NCBI RefSeq assembly: GCF_000161835.1
Contig: NZ_GG697169.2
Coordinates: 3,141,829 to 3,205,828, forward strand
DNA length: 64,000 nucleotides
Origin: Thalassobium sp. R2A62
GTDB taxonomy: Bacteria; Pseudomonadota; Alphaproteobacteria; Rhodobacterales; Rhodobacteraceae
Reading direction: 5' to 3'
Shown here piece after piece: positions 57,409 through 64,000 of this stretch; position 1 is the first letter of the stretch; each line of letters opens with the position of its first letter. The translations under genes were made by a program, and so were the position numbers. The notes under the pieces are model-generated. The model had not been told where the DNA came from. It saw only the letters and a list, made by a program, of their open reading frames with translations, and did not search any database.

Positions 57409-57416
57409 CTGCTGGC

Positions 57417-58721
57417 GTGATCAAGGCCGATTCCATAAACGCCGCGCTAACAAAGCAGTGCGACAAACCCAGATTTTCCGACTTGCCCGGCGGTCGCCGC
57501 TTGATGCTTGTCGAAAAGAAGGAAACGTGCCTAAACGAAGCGCGTGGTGAACTAGCCAATGCTCAGCGGATCAAACGCCTGGTCGATGAACTGCCCAACG
57601 ATGATCTGAAAAACCTGCGCATGATCTTGGGGCCTAATTCGACCAAGGGTTCAGTCACACGCGCCGAGATGCGTGAGAATATGAAGCGCGGGGTGGACAA
57701 GCTCGCAACTGAGGTTGCGACAAGTCTTCCTGCACGACAGGCGCCGACCACCATTCGAGCGCGCTCTTGGATTGATGGCTTGTCACCGTCAAGGTCCGAA
57801 CAGAAAAAACCGTGCAAACGGTCTTGGGCGACAGGTGTCAAAGATCGGTATGATGCTGTCGTTGCGAACTTGAAAGAAGGGAAAAGTTGCCGCGTCGCGC
57901 CAAATCGCCCAGTGCGCATCTTCTGGAGCGAAGGGTCTTACTTTTTACCTCTCAACGAACACCTAACCTTCCTCAAACACGGCCACTATGGTCACCAGAC
58001 CCCGATCCGAGAGCTAGCTCGGGTCGCTCTCGACACCCAAATCACCAAGCGATTTGCCGCCCGTGGTTATACCAAGAACCACGCTGAGGCAGACACCATT
58101 GCCGCCGCACAAATGGCGAGGCACCTAAACGATGATCAAGCGTCCGCGCTGCTCGACCTCGCACTCGAGCATCTTTATGTCATCTCCGACGTCGTGCTCG
58201 CGGCCCTCGTGCGCCGCGTTGTCACGCTCCGCATCCGTCAACTCAAACGCCTGATCATCCAGATCAAATCGCGCCTGCGCGTCACCGCGCGTCCTCCGCG
58301 CATCCGCTATTCCGCCGGGGTGTTTCGCTACCGTATGGCGCTCTTGGGTCTCACCCCGACGGGCACCCAGACACAGAACTCCGACATCGTTGCAGGGACC
58401 ACTTCCCCCCTCACGCAACAAAAAATGATCGGAACTCTACATGTCAAAGCTCACCCTCGGACCCCGTCTGACCCGTGCGCTCAATGGCGAGCCTCTAGAC
58501 GCGAATACACCCGCACCCACGCCCGCCGATGTGGACAAATTGCGCCTTATGGTGCAGCACGCGCTTGCCGCTTTGACCCCGCAAGACATGGAATTTGCAG
58601 GCCGGATCAAGGCAACCACAACGCACAAACGTCACTACACGATCAAGCCCAAGTTCGCGTTCGATTGGATGCCCATCTGGTTCGAGCTAACCGTGACCAA
58701 CACGCAATCGTGGGAGCTTGA
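57417..58721 (+). CDS. Unrecognised protein, C-terminal limit uncertain
   Basis: An open frame of 434 codons with no family I recognise. Roughly the first 240 residues look like a real soluble protein (LVDELPNDDLKNLRMILGPN; IFWSEGSYFLPLNEH). From about 58140 the sequence turns rich in Ile, Arg, Leu and Val, which can be the shadow of an acidic minus-strand frame, and the last 94 codons overlap the 58441 gene in another frame. So the true end may be earlier, or a stop was lost. The GTG start has no clear ribosome site. Coordinates are those of the open frame only. Confidence 0.45.
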   Translation: MIKADSINAALTKQCDKPRFSDLPGGRRLMLVEKKETCLNEARGELANAQRIKRLVDELPNDDLKNLRMILGPNSTKGSVTRAEMRENMKRGVDKLATEVATSLPARQAPTTIRARSWIDGLSPSRSEQKKPCKRSWATGVKDRYDAVVANLKEGKSCRVAPNRPVRIFWSEGSYFLPLNEHLTFLKHGHYGHQTPIRELARVALDTQITKRFAARGYTKNHAEADTIAAAQMARHLNDDQASALLDLALEHLYVISDVVLAALVRRVVTLRIRQLKRLIIQIKSRLRVTARPPRIRYSAGVFRYRMALLGLTPTGTQTQNSDIVAGTTSPLTQQKMIGTLHVKAHPRTPSDPCAQWRASRREYTRTHARRCGQIAPYGAARACRFDPARHGICRPDQGNHNAQTSLHDQAQVRVRLDAHLVRANRDQHAIVGA

Positions 58722-58755
58722 AATTGTCGGACCCGACCCCAACCCAGACGCTTGA
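58441..58755 (+). CDS. Hypothetical protein, 104 aa
   Basis: 104 residues starting MSKLTLGPRLTRALNGEP, with a Trp-rich C-terminal half (FAFDWMPIWFELTVTNTQSW). Not recognised. It occupies the position where a HigB toxin would be expected before higA, but shows none of the HigB motifs. The ribosome site is weak (GGA). Confidence 0.6.
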   Translation: MSKLTLGPRLTRALNGEPLDANTPAPTPADVDKLRLMVQHALAALTPQDMEFAGRIKATTTHKRHYTIKPKFAFDWMPIWFELTVTNTQSWELEIVGPDPNPDA

Positions 58756-59038
58756 TGACGGCACATCCGTCCCACTGGTCGCGCCTGCGCAATTCATCAA
58801 GGCGCGCGTGCTCAAGGCCAACAAACTGACCCAAGACGCCCTCGCCGAGCGTCTTGGCGTCTCGCGCCGGACCATCAATGAATTGGTTGGCGGAAAACGT
58901 GGGATTTCAACGATGATGGCCTATAGGCTCGCTGCGTTTACAGCGTCGACGCCTGAATTCTGGCTCACCCTGCAAATGCAATATGACCTCGCCAGCCACC
59001 GCACCGAAGCGGCAGCTCTCGACATCACGCCGCTCTAG
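58718..59038 (+). CDS. higA: HigA family antitoxin-type regulator
   Basis: 106 residues with an HTH_3 domain (LTQDALAERLGVSRRTINEL) and the HigA/VapI hallmark GGKRGISTMMAYRLAAF, TPEFWLTLQMQYDL. The start appears to be TTG at 58718 behind GGGAG, inside the end of the 58441 gene. No HigB-like toxin is adjacent, so it may be an orphan or pair with an unrecognised partner. Confidence 0.85.
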   Translation: MKLSDPTPTQTLDDGTSVPLVAPAQFIKARVLKANKLTQDALAERLGVSRRTINELVGGKRGISTMMAYRLAAFTASTPEFWLTLQMQYDLASHRTEAAALDITPL

Positions 59039-59364
59039 CTACAGGTCCGCTCGGCCCGACCCAGATACTCTTTGTAGCGCTTCCAGAACCGTTCGTCCGA
59101 TGACCGGTCGCTCTGCCGCGTGTCTTGTGCGCGCTGTGGATCCTTAAAGAACCCCGCAACCCGCGACTGCTCGCTGCTGCTTAGGCTCTGGTTCGCGACC
59201 CGCTGAATGCACGAACACAGCGCACGGTTCGACGCCCGCCGGTCGCTCGTATTACATGCACTGGCCACAGGACCCGTTACCAAATTCGCCCGGCTGCCCG
59301 TGCTGCGATTACCGCCACAGGCTGCCAACGAGCACACCACTGCCAAAAGAACCAACTGCTTCAT
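59035..59364 (-). CDS. Small lipoprotein
   Basis: 109 residues. Signal peptide with lipobox LAAC (Cys16), then a mature domain with Cys in ACNTSD, LCSCIQRV and the C-terminal RTCS. I recall roseobacter homologues annotated, without support, as arginine transporter. Ends in a 4-bp overlap with higA from the opposite strand. Confidence 0.85.
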   Translation of the reverse strand: MKQLVLLAVVCSLAACGGNRSTGSRANLVTGPVASACNTSDRRASNRALCSCIQRVANQSLSSSEQSRVAGFFKDPQRAQDTRQSDRSSDERFWKRYKEYLGRAERTCS

Positions 59365-59552
59365 ACTACCACCTCAATGCCCCCTCTTGATGTATCCCAA
59401 GTCTGCAGGGGCGGTTTGCCTGTCCCCAACCTAACGCAACCCGAACGAGTGGAAAAGGGGGCTTTGGCTCACAGCCGTGGCATCGGCAAAGACGCGCAGG
59501 GCGGTGGGGCAGGTTTAGTCTGTCACAGACAACCGACATCTCAGGTCATCCC

Positions 59553-59610
59553 CACATGGCCGCCCACGCCTCCCGCGGGGGCGGCCATGTGATCTTGGCC
59601 CCGCCAAGAT
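59553..59610. repeat. Two adjacent stem-loops
   Basis: CACATGGCCGCC (59553-59564) pairs perfectly with GGCGGCCATGTG (59580-59591); immediately after, ATCTTGG pairs with CCAAGAT (59592-59610, 5-nt loop). No U-run on either strand. The gap 59365-59640 contains no gene. Confidence 0.6.
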
Positions 59611-59640
59611 GAGTCCTTTCGCTTGGTCCGTTCAATTATG

Positions 59641-60012
59641 TCAATTGGACGGGTTCAGTATGTCATCAACCGCCTTTGAGGGCTTTGTGGTCCGCGTAAG
59701 CAAGCCGCCGACCAACGCGCTCATGACTGGCATCCCTAACATCGTCCCGATCACGGCACTTCCAAGAACAATACTTGTGGGTATCGCCGCCTCAATAACA
59801 TTTTCCGGAGACACGTAATCGCGGAATTTTGCGAACATAAGCGGTTTTGCTTGCTCCAACCATGTCTGCGCGTTCATCGCGTCCTTGTCGTTGGTCGCGT
59901 CTACATCTTCCGGCAGGATCGACATCAACTCGTCGAGGCTTGCACTCATGTCATCAAGCCATAACAGCAAACCTTTACGAACTTCTAGCTCAAGATGGTT
60001 GAGGCCGCGCAC
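59641..60012 (-). CDS. Coiled-coil protein with C-terminal membrane segment
   Basis: About 123 residues from GTG 60012. The C-terminus has one or two hydrophobic segments (ENVIEAAIPTSIVLGSAVIG; GMPVMSALVGGLL). The open frame continues upstream of the GTG for some 40 codons of coiled-coil-like sequence up to the end of the 60099 gene, without an ATG. It may therefore be the shifted C-terminal part of that gene, or a separate gene. Confidence 0.6.
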   Translation of the reverse strand: MRGLNHLELEVRKGLLLWLDDMSASLDELMSILPEDVDATNDKDAMNAQTWLEQAKPLMFAKFRDYVSPENVIEAAIPTSIVLGSAVIGTMLGMPVMSALVGGLLTRTTKPSKAVDDILNPSN

Positions 60013-60098
60013 TTTTTCTCGGTGAGCTGCAATTTGTTCCGACAGCGCAGCAACGGACAGCGCAATTTGATCACGGTTCGAAGCAAGTTGCTGTTTGG

Positions 60099-60893
60099 TC
60101 AGGTTTTGAGGCCTAGCTCTGTTGTCCTCTTTTCTTCAGTGCTTGCAGGACTGACTCGTCCGTCCCGCAACGCCTCAATCACCTCATCGATATGCACATG
60201 TCCTTTCTCCCACTCGGCGTCCTCGATCCGGATCACCTCAAACGCCAGATCCCAATTGTCAAAGGTGCCATTCCACATGCCTTCGTAGAATTCGCGCCAG
60301 AATGTCCACGCGTCATTTGCAAACAAAAATCCGAGGAAGCCCCGATGGTTCTCGGCAATGATATCGGGAACATCCTGCTCGCCCCAAACGGGCGTTCGGA
60401 TCAGCGCGGCATGATCCAAACTCGCATCTAAAGTTGTTGCGAAATCGGTGGCGAAATCGGCGGCAGAATTCACGGAATTGGTGGCGGAATTGGCAGAAAT
60501 GGTGGTGAAATTGGTGGCGGAAAGGCAGTAATTGACGGCGGAAAAGACGGTGGAATCAGCGGTGGAATTCGCGGACCTGGTGGCGGAATTGGCGGCGGGA
60601 TCGGCGGCTGCGCCCCAATCCATATCTGTAGGTTGGCCAGAGCCGCGACCCGCAGATATGAGTGTCGCTCGCAAGCTGGCCAGGGCAAGCGGTCCCTTGC
60701 TTGAGGCCTTGGATCGGCCAATTTCCGCAACGACCCGCAATGCGGCAAGGCTCGCCATCGCGCAGCGCATCTCAATGCTCTGGGTTTCGAACCACGCTTC
60801 CGCGCTGTTGAAATCCCTAAAATCCACCTCACTCACACCCAAAATCCCCCTTCCCCGCACCTGCGCCCCAACGACCCATTGACCAGCCTTCAA
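60099..60893 (-). CDS. Ala-Asn-Ser repeat protein
   Basis: About 264 residues: a helical N-terminus, a repeat region (about residues 96-151) of tetra- and tripeptides such as ATNS and ANS, then a domain with [20 protein letters not shown] and [21 protein letters not shown] recall a domain of the type FW..WYEG.L...W...EVA.I....WE.G..HI in uncharacterised bacterial proteins with Ala-Ser repeats. Function unknown. Divergent from lepA with 20 bp between start codons. Confidence 0.75.
   Translation of the reverse strand: MKAGQWVVGAQVRGRGILGVSEVDFRDFNSAEAWFETQSIEMRCAMASLAALRVVAEIGRSKASSKGPLALASLRATLISAGRGSGQPTDMDWGAAADPAANSATRSANSTADSTVFSAVNYCLSATNFTTISANSATNSVNSAADFATDFATTLDASLDHAALIRTPVWGEQDVPDIIAENHRGFLGFLFANDAWTFWREFYEGMWNGTFDNWDLAFEVIRIEDAEWEKGHVHIDEVIEALRDGRVSPASTEEKRTTELGLKT
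60441..60608. repeat. In-frame 12- and 9-bp tandem repeats
   Basis: Fifteen degenerate units, variants of GGAATTGGTGGC (12 bp) and GGAATTGGC (9 bp) on the plus strand. All lengths are multiples of three, so the minus-strand coding frame is kept. Confidence 0.85.
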
Positions 60894-60907
60894 ATCCCTT
60901 ACATATC
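60879..60907 (+). promoter_or_regulatory. Candidate lepA promoter (leaderless)
   Basis: TTGACC (60879-60884), 17-bp spacer, CATATC (60902-60907). A start site 7 bp downstream would fall on the lepA ATG, which also lacks a ribosome site. Confidence 0.45.
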
Positions 60908-60913
60908 CCTACC

Positions 60914-62710
60914 ATGACCGACCTCGCAAAAATCCGCAATTTCTCGATCGTGGCGCATATTGACCACGGGAAATCCACGCTGGCTGATCGCCTGATCCAA
61001 GAGACCGGAACGGTTATGGATCGCGACATGAAGGCCCAGCTGTTGGACAGTATGGATATCGAACGCGAGCGCGGCATCACGATCAAAGCGAACACCGTGC
61101 GCATCGACTATACCGCTGACGATGGCGAGGCTTATGTGCTCAACCTCATCGACACCCCCGGTCACGTCGATTTCGCCTATGAGGTTTCCCGCTCCATGCG
61201 CGCGGTCGAGGGTTCGCTCTTGGTTGTCGACAGTACCCAAGGGGTCGAGGCACAGACGCTCGCCAATGTGTACCAAGCCATCGATGCCGACCACGACATC
61301 GTGCCGGTCCTGAACAAGATCGACCTGCCGGCTTCTGATCTCGACCGTGTGGCGGAACAGATCGAAGACGTCATTGGCATCGACGCCTCCGGCGCCATCG
61401 CCGTGTCTGCTAAAACAGGGCAGGGCATCCACGAGACGCTCGAGGCTATCGTCAACGAACTGCCTGCACCCTTGGGCGACGTCGACGCCCCGCTCAAGGC
61501 CATGCTGGTCGACAGCTGGTACGACGCCTATCTCGGCGTCATCGTTCTGGTCCGCATCATCGACGGCCAGTTGCGCAAGGGCGACAAAATCAAATTCGTC
61601 TCGAACGGCACCGTCCACCCCGTAGACCGCATCGGCGTCTTCCGCCCCGAGATGGAGAGCATCGACGTGCTCGGCCCCGGCGAGATCGGCTTTCTCACCG
61701 CCTCGATCAAACAGGTCCGCGACACCCGCGTTGGCGACACGGTCACGCACCAGAAAAACGAAGTCACCCCGCTCGACGGCTTTAAACCCGCCCAGCCCGT
61801 GGTGTTCTGTGGCCTGTTCCCCGTCGACAATGCCCAGTTCGAAGACCTGCGCGACGCCATCGAGAAACTCGCTCTCAACGATGCGTCCTTTAGCTTTGAG
61901 ATGGAAACATCTGCCGCCCTTGGTTTTGGCTTCCGCTGCGGCTTTCTTGGCCTCTTGCACCTCGAGGTGATCCGCGACCGGATCGAGCGCGAATACAACA
62001 TCGAACTCATCACCACCGCGCCGTCCGTGATCTATCACGTCTACATGCGTGACGGCGAAATGATCGAACTGCACAACCCCGCCGACATGCCCGACCTCAC
62101 GCTCGTCGACCACCTCGAAGAGCCGCGGATCAAAGCCACCATCCTCGTGCCCGACGAATACCTTGGTGACGTCCTCAAACTGTGCCAGGACCGCCGCGGT
62201 ATCCAAGAGGACCTAACCTACGCAGGCTCGCGCGCCATGGTTGTCTATGACCTGCCGCTGAACGAAGTCGTCTTTGACTTCTACGACCGACTCAAATCCG
62301 TGACCAAGGGCTACGCGTCCTTCGATTATCAAATGATCGGCTACCGCGAGGACCGCCTCGTCAAAATGTCCGTCCTCGTGAACGAAGAACCCGTCGACGC
62401 GCTCTCGACCATGGTCCACTACGACCGCGCCGAACAGCGTGGCCGAGCCATGGTGGAAAAGCTCAAAGACCTGATCCCCCGTCACATGTTCAAAATCCCG
62501 ATCCAAGCCGCCATCGGTGGCCGCGTCATCGCCCGCGAAACCCTATCGGCCATGCGTAAAGACGTGACCGCAAAATGTTACGGCGGCGACGCGACGCGTA
62601 AAAAGAAACTGCTGGAAAAGCAGAAGGCCGGTAAGAAGAAGATGCGCCAATTCGGTAAGGTCGATATCCCTCAAGAAGCTTTTATTTCCGCTCTCAAAAT
62701 GGACAGCTAA
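60914..62710 (+). CDS. lepA: Elongation factor 4
   Basis: 598 residues, translational GTPase LepA. GTPase motifs: [33 protein letters not shown] and NKID; C-terminus with [14 protein letters not shown], the LepA-specific domain. Acts on ribosomes, probably in 30S biogenesis or back-translocation. No Shine-Dalgarno before the ATG. Confidence 0.97.
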   Translation: MTDLAKIRNFSIVAHIDHGKSTLADRLIQETGTVMDRDMKAQLLDSMDIERERGITIKANTVRIDYTADDGEAYVLNLIDTPGHVDFAYEVSRSMRAVEGSLLVVDSTQGVEAQTLANVYQAIDADHDIVPVLNKIDLPASDLDRVAEQIEDVIGIDASGAIAVSAKTGQGIHETLEAIVNELPAPLGDVDAPLKAMLVDSWYDAYLGVIVLVRIIDGQLRKGDKIKFVSNGTVHPVDRIGVFRPEMESIDVLGPGEIGFLTASIKQVRDTRVGDTVTHQKNEVTPLDGFKPAQPVVFCGLFPVDNAQFEDLRDAIEKLALNDASFSFEMETSAALGFGFRCGFLGLLHLEVIRDRIEREYNIELITTAPSVIYHVYMRDGEMIELHNPADMPDLTLVDHLEEPRIKATILVPDEYLGDVLKLCQDRRGIQEDLTYAGSRAMVVYDLPLNEVVFDFYDRLKSVTKGYASFDYQMIGYREDRLVKMSVLVNEEPVDALSTMVHYDRAEQRGRAMVEKLKDLIPRHMFKIPIQAAIGGRVIARETLSAMRKDVTAKCYGGDATRKKKLLEKQKAGKKKMRQFGKVDIPQEAFISALKMDS

Positions 62711-62729
62711 AAGCTGCCCATTTTGAGAG
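62691..62729. repeat. 18-bp inverted repeat at the lepA stop codon
   Basis: CTCTCAAAATGGACAGCT and AGCTGCCCATTTTGAGAG pair at 17 of 18 positions around a 3-nt loop. The left arm is the last lepA codons and the stop begins at its end. No T-run follows. Confidence 0.75.
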
Positions 62730-62861
62730 TGCGTGCGGGTAAACGGTTTTGCAAATCAAAACTGTGGCCGGCACTCGGTGGCTGGGGGCTGGTACCATAT
62801 TCCAATCTGGGCTAGAGTTTTCCTGTTGGGCTATTTCCCCAGCGGGCATACGGCTCAAAAA

Positions 62862-63380
62862 ATGGATATAGAGAAGTATTTTGGTGAAATTTTTGAGACT
62901 GCTAAGTCTCATGCCTATGTTTTTGGCCAAGCCGTAGCCATATTCCTCTCCATCGGGTTAGCGCATATCTTCGGGTTCACTTTTTTGTTGCCTGACGGCA
63001 TTCGACTTATCTGGGGCGGATCCGCCAGCTTGTCACTTTTGGGAATGTTTGCGGTTTTCTTTACGCTTAGCGCAATACTGTCTCGTATTTTGATACTGGC
63101 TATACACCCGACCCTTAGAGTGGCCCTTTATTTGTCACTAATCGCTAGATACGCTTCATCAAGGCGCAATTTCAGCCATTCTTTGAGCGAGAAAGTGATG
63201 TTATCTAGTCCAGTGACGAAGAGGAATAACCTTCCAGAGCACATATCGGCTTTGACTTATTCGCTGAACAAATGGTCGATAAGACTGATCAATAAACGAA
63301 TGGTCCGAGCACATGTCGTAGGGATGTTTGTAACTCAACGGATTCAACCCAAAGGGGGGTTCTTTTTTGAATCGCCATGA
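62862..63380 (+). CDS. Membrane protein, unknown
   Basis: About 172 residues from the ATG at 62862: two hydrophobic segments (YVFGQAVAIFLSIGLAHIFG; SASLSLLGMFAVFFTLSAIL) followed by a third (ILILAIHPTLRVALYLSLIA) and a basic C-terminal tail. The codon use is AT-richer than in lepA, suggesting acquisition. The frame is open from 62733, but the upstream residues overlap the lepA hairpin region and look non-coding. No family recognised. Confidence 0.6.
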   Translation: MDIEKYFGEIFETAKSHAYVFGQAVAIFLSIGLAHIFGFTFLLPDGIRLIWGGSASLSLLGMFAVFFTLSAILSRILILAIHPTLRVALYLSLIARYASSRRNFSHSLSEKVMLSSPVTKRNNLPEHISALTYSLNKWSIRLINKRMVRAHVVGMFVTQRIQPKGGFFFESP

Positions 63381-63863
63381 GGCAGTAGTCTTTTTCGGGT
63401 TTACAACGATAATCCTGATGTGGACCGACTCACCGATTTGGATTGATGGAAGTCTTTTTTTCCGGGTTTAGTTTTTATCGGTGCGGCGTTGCTGGGCGTG
63501 TCTCCTATGAGCCAACTGGAGACTTGGAAACGAAACAAGAGATTGAAGCTGAACGCGGATCTATCGGTTCCGAAACTGGCGATCCCATATTGCACAACAC
63601 TTGTTCTTTCGCTGTCGGCACTGTCAGGCTATCTGCGTCATCAACATCTTCTGTCGCTTCAAACAATTACCATTGCTGTGGAAGAGGAAACATCTGTTGG
63701 CAGAGTAGTTCAGAAAACGGGTTCTGGCAAAATATTGTTTGTCAACTCGGACTTATTTCCAGAACTCGGTACTTATCAATATCTGAGCGATGATCTCGGA
63801 TATTCTTTGGTGCAAGATAACGATATTGAGCGAGCCATTTTCGATAGTATTATCCGAAACTAG
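63367..63863 (+). CDS. Two-frame membrane protein gene (-1 shift)
   Basis: Frame one starts at TTG 63367 (ribosome site GGGGGG) and reads MNRHEAVVFFGFTTIILMWT to GSLFF, then stops. Frame -1 continues PGLVFIGAALLGVSPMSQLE and ends at 63863. Joined, the product has two N-terminal membrane helices and a soluble domain of about 110 residues (VLSLSALSGYLR; VGRVVQKTGSGKILFVNSDL). It is either programmed frameshifting or a one-base lesion in a T7 run. It overlaps the upstream membrane-protein gene by 14 bp. No family recognised. Confidence 0.55.
63456..63462 (+). promoter_or_regulatory. T TTT TTC slippery heptamer
   Basis: The zero-frame codons CTT TTT TTC hold a perfect X XXY YYZ heptamer. A -1 slip continues with CCG, which is the downstream frame. 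Confidence 0.6.
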
Positions 63864-64000
63864 AGCGCGACGAAAATGTAAGACATTAGGATTTGCTCCC
63901 CAGCCCGATCCCCACCGACACCGCGCTCGTAACTGAAAAGGGTCCTCGACCGTTTTCTCGGGCGATGCCCGATCGTCACTCGCCCTCCAACATCCGCTCC
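63864..64000. other. Right edge of the window
   Basis: A minus-strand frame at 63979-64000 reads ERMLEGE then TGA and may be the end of a gene that lies beyond the window. A small hairpin (TCGGGC, 3-nt loop, GCCCGA) follows it at about 63957-63971. Confidence 0.3.

Noticed and set aside
58125-58421. Acidic minus-strand frame inside the 57417 frame
   Set aside because: No ribosome site, no recognised homologue; kept only as a reason for doubting the plus-strand C-terminus.
60441-60608. Tandem repeat as a CRISPR array
   Set aside because: Units are 9-12 bp without spacers and lie in frame in a coding sequence.
60470-60832. Proline-rich minus-strand frame over the tandem repeat
   Set aside because: It is the shifted reading of the Ala-Asn-Ser repeat and lacks a plausible start and C-terminal domain.

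Overview
This window reads as a chromosomal segment of a marine alphaproteobacterium of the Roseobacter group (Rhodobacteraceae). Evidence is the GcrA cell-cycle regulator, the CarB and AspRS types, the mce/DUF1467 and DUF1800/DUF1501 pairs, a TRAP transporter, and several short genes known mainly from that family. I would not name a genus. No rRNA, tRNA or CRISPR array was seen.

Layout. 1-9.8 kb is core: trxB diverging from an Lrp regulator, a Hint-domain protein, a 50-aa gene, an overlapping lgt-MidA-pgeF operon, a UbiK-type factor, YbjN protein, proC, a CsaA-type protein, a 2-hydroxyacid dehydrogenase and tdk. 9.8-29.8 kb continues with an unrecognised protein next to arsH, a ketoacyl synthase III, carB, a GT87 membrane protein, aspS, DUF1800/DUF1501, a lone Flp-like pilin, an acetyltransferase, a response regulator, methylmalonyl-CoA epimerase, and a run of small enzymes and membrane proteins (CysZ-like, nitroreductase, HDAC-like, M48 lipoprotein protease, dgkA, hemolysin III).

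29.9-32.5 kb is a broken gene. A PD-(D/E)XK-like nuclease candidate has an in-frame TGA and is also split by a complete 1,237-bp IS3-family element with perfect 14-bp ends and a 3-bp target duplication. Removing the element restores the reading frame exactly. 32.5-40.4 kb holds rimO, an unknown 539-aa membrane protein, gcrA, an ABC-2 permease, an EamA transporter and argD-argF.

41.0-49.7 kb looks like an acquired catabolic block: an FAD oxidoreductase, a LysR regulator, a divergent leuD-leuC pair overlapping a hydrolase with every fluoroacetate-dehalogenase catalytic and halide-pocket residue, and a divergent dctPQM TRAP transporter. Two large palindromes lie in the divergent promoter region, and imperfect direct repeats flank the block. 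I consider this the best candidate for an undescribed system, probably uptake and breakdown of a halogenated or branched carboxylate.

50-64 kb returns to core genes (gnd, hrpB, meaB, rpmB, lepA) mixed with accessory ones: an unrecognised long reading frame, an orphan HigA antitoxin, a lipoprotein, a protein with Ala-Asn-Ser repeats that may be split by a frameshift, and at the right edge a two-part membrane-protein gene joined by a perfect -1 slippery heptamer.
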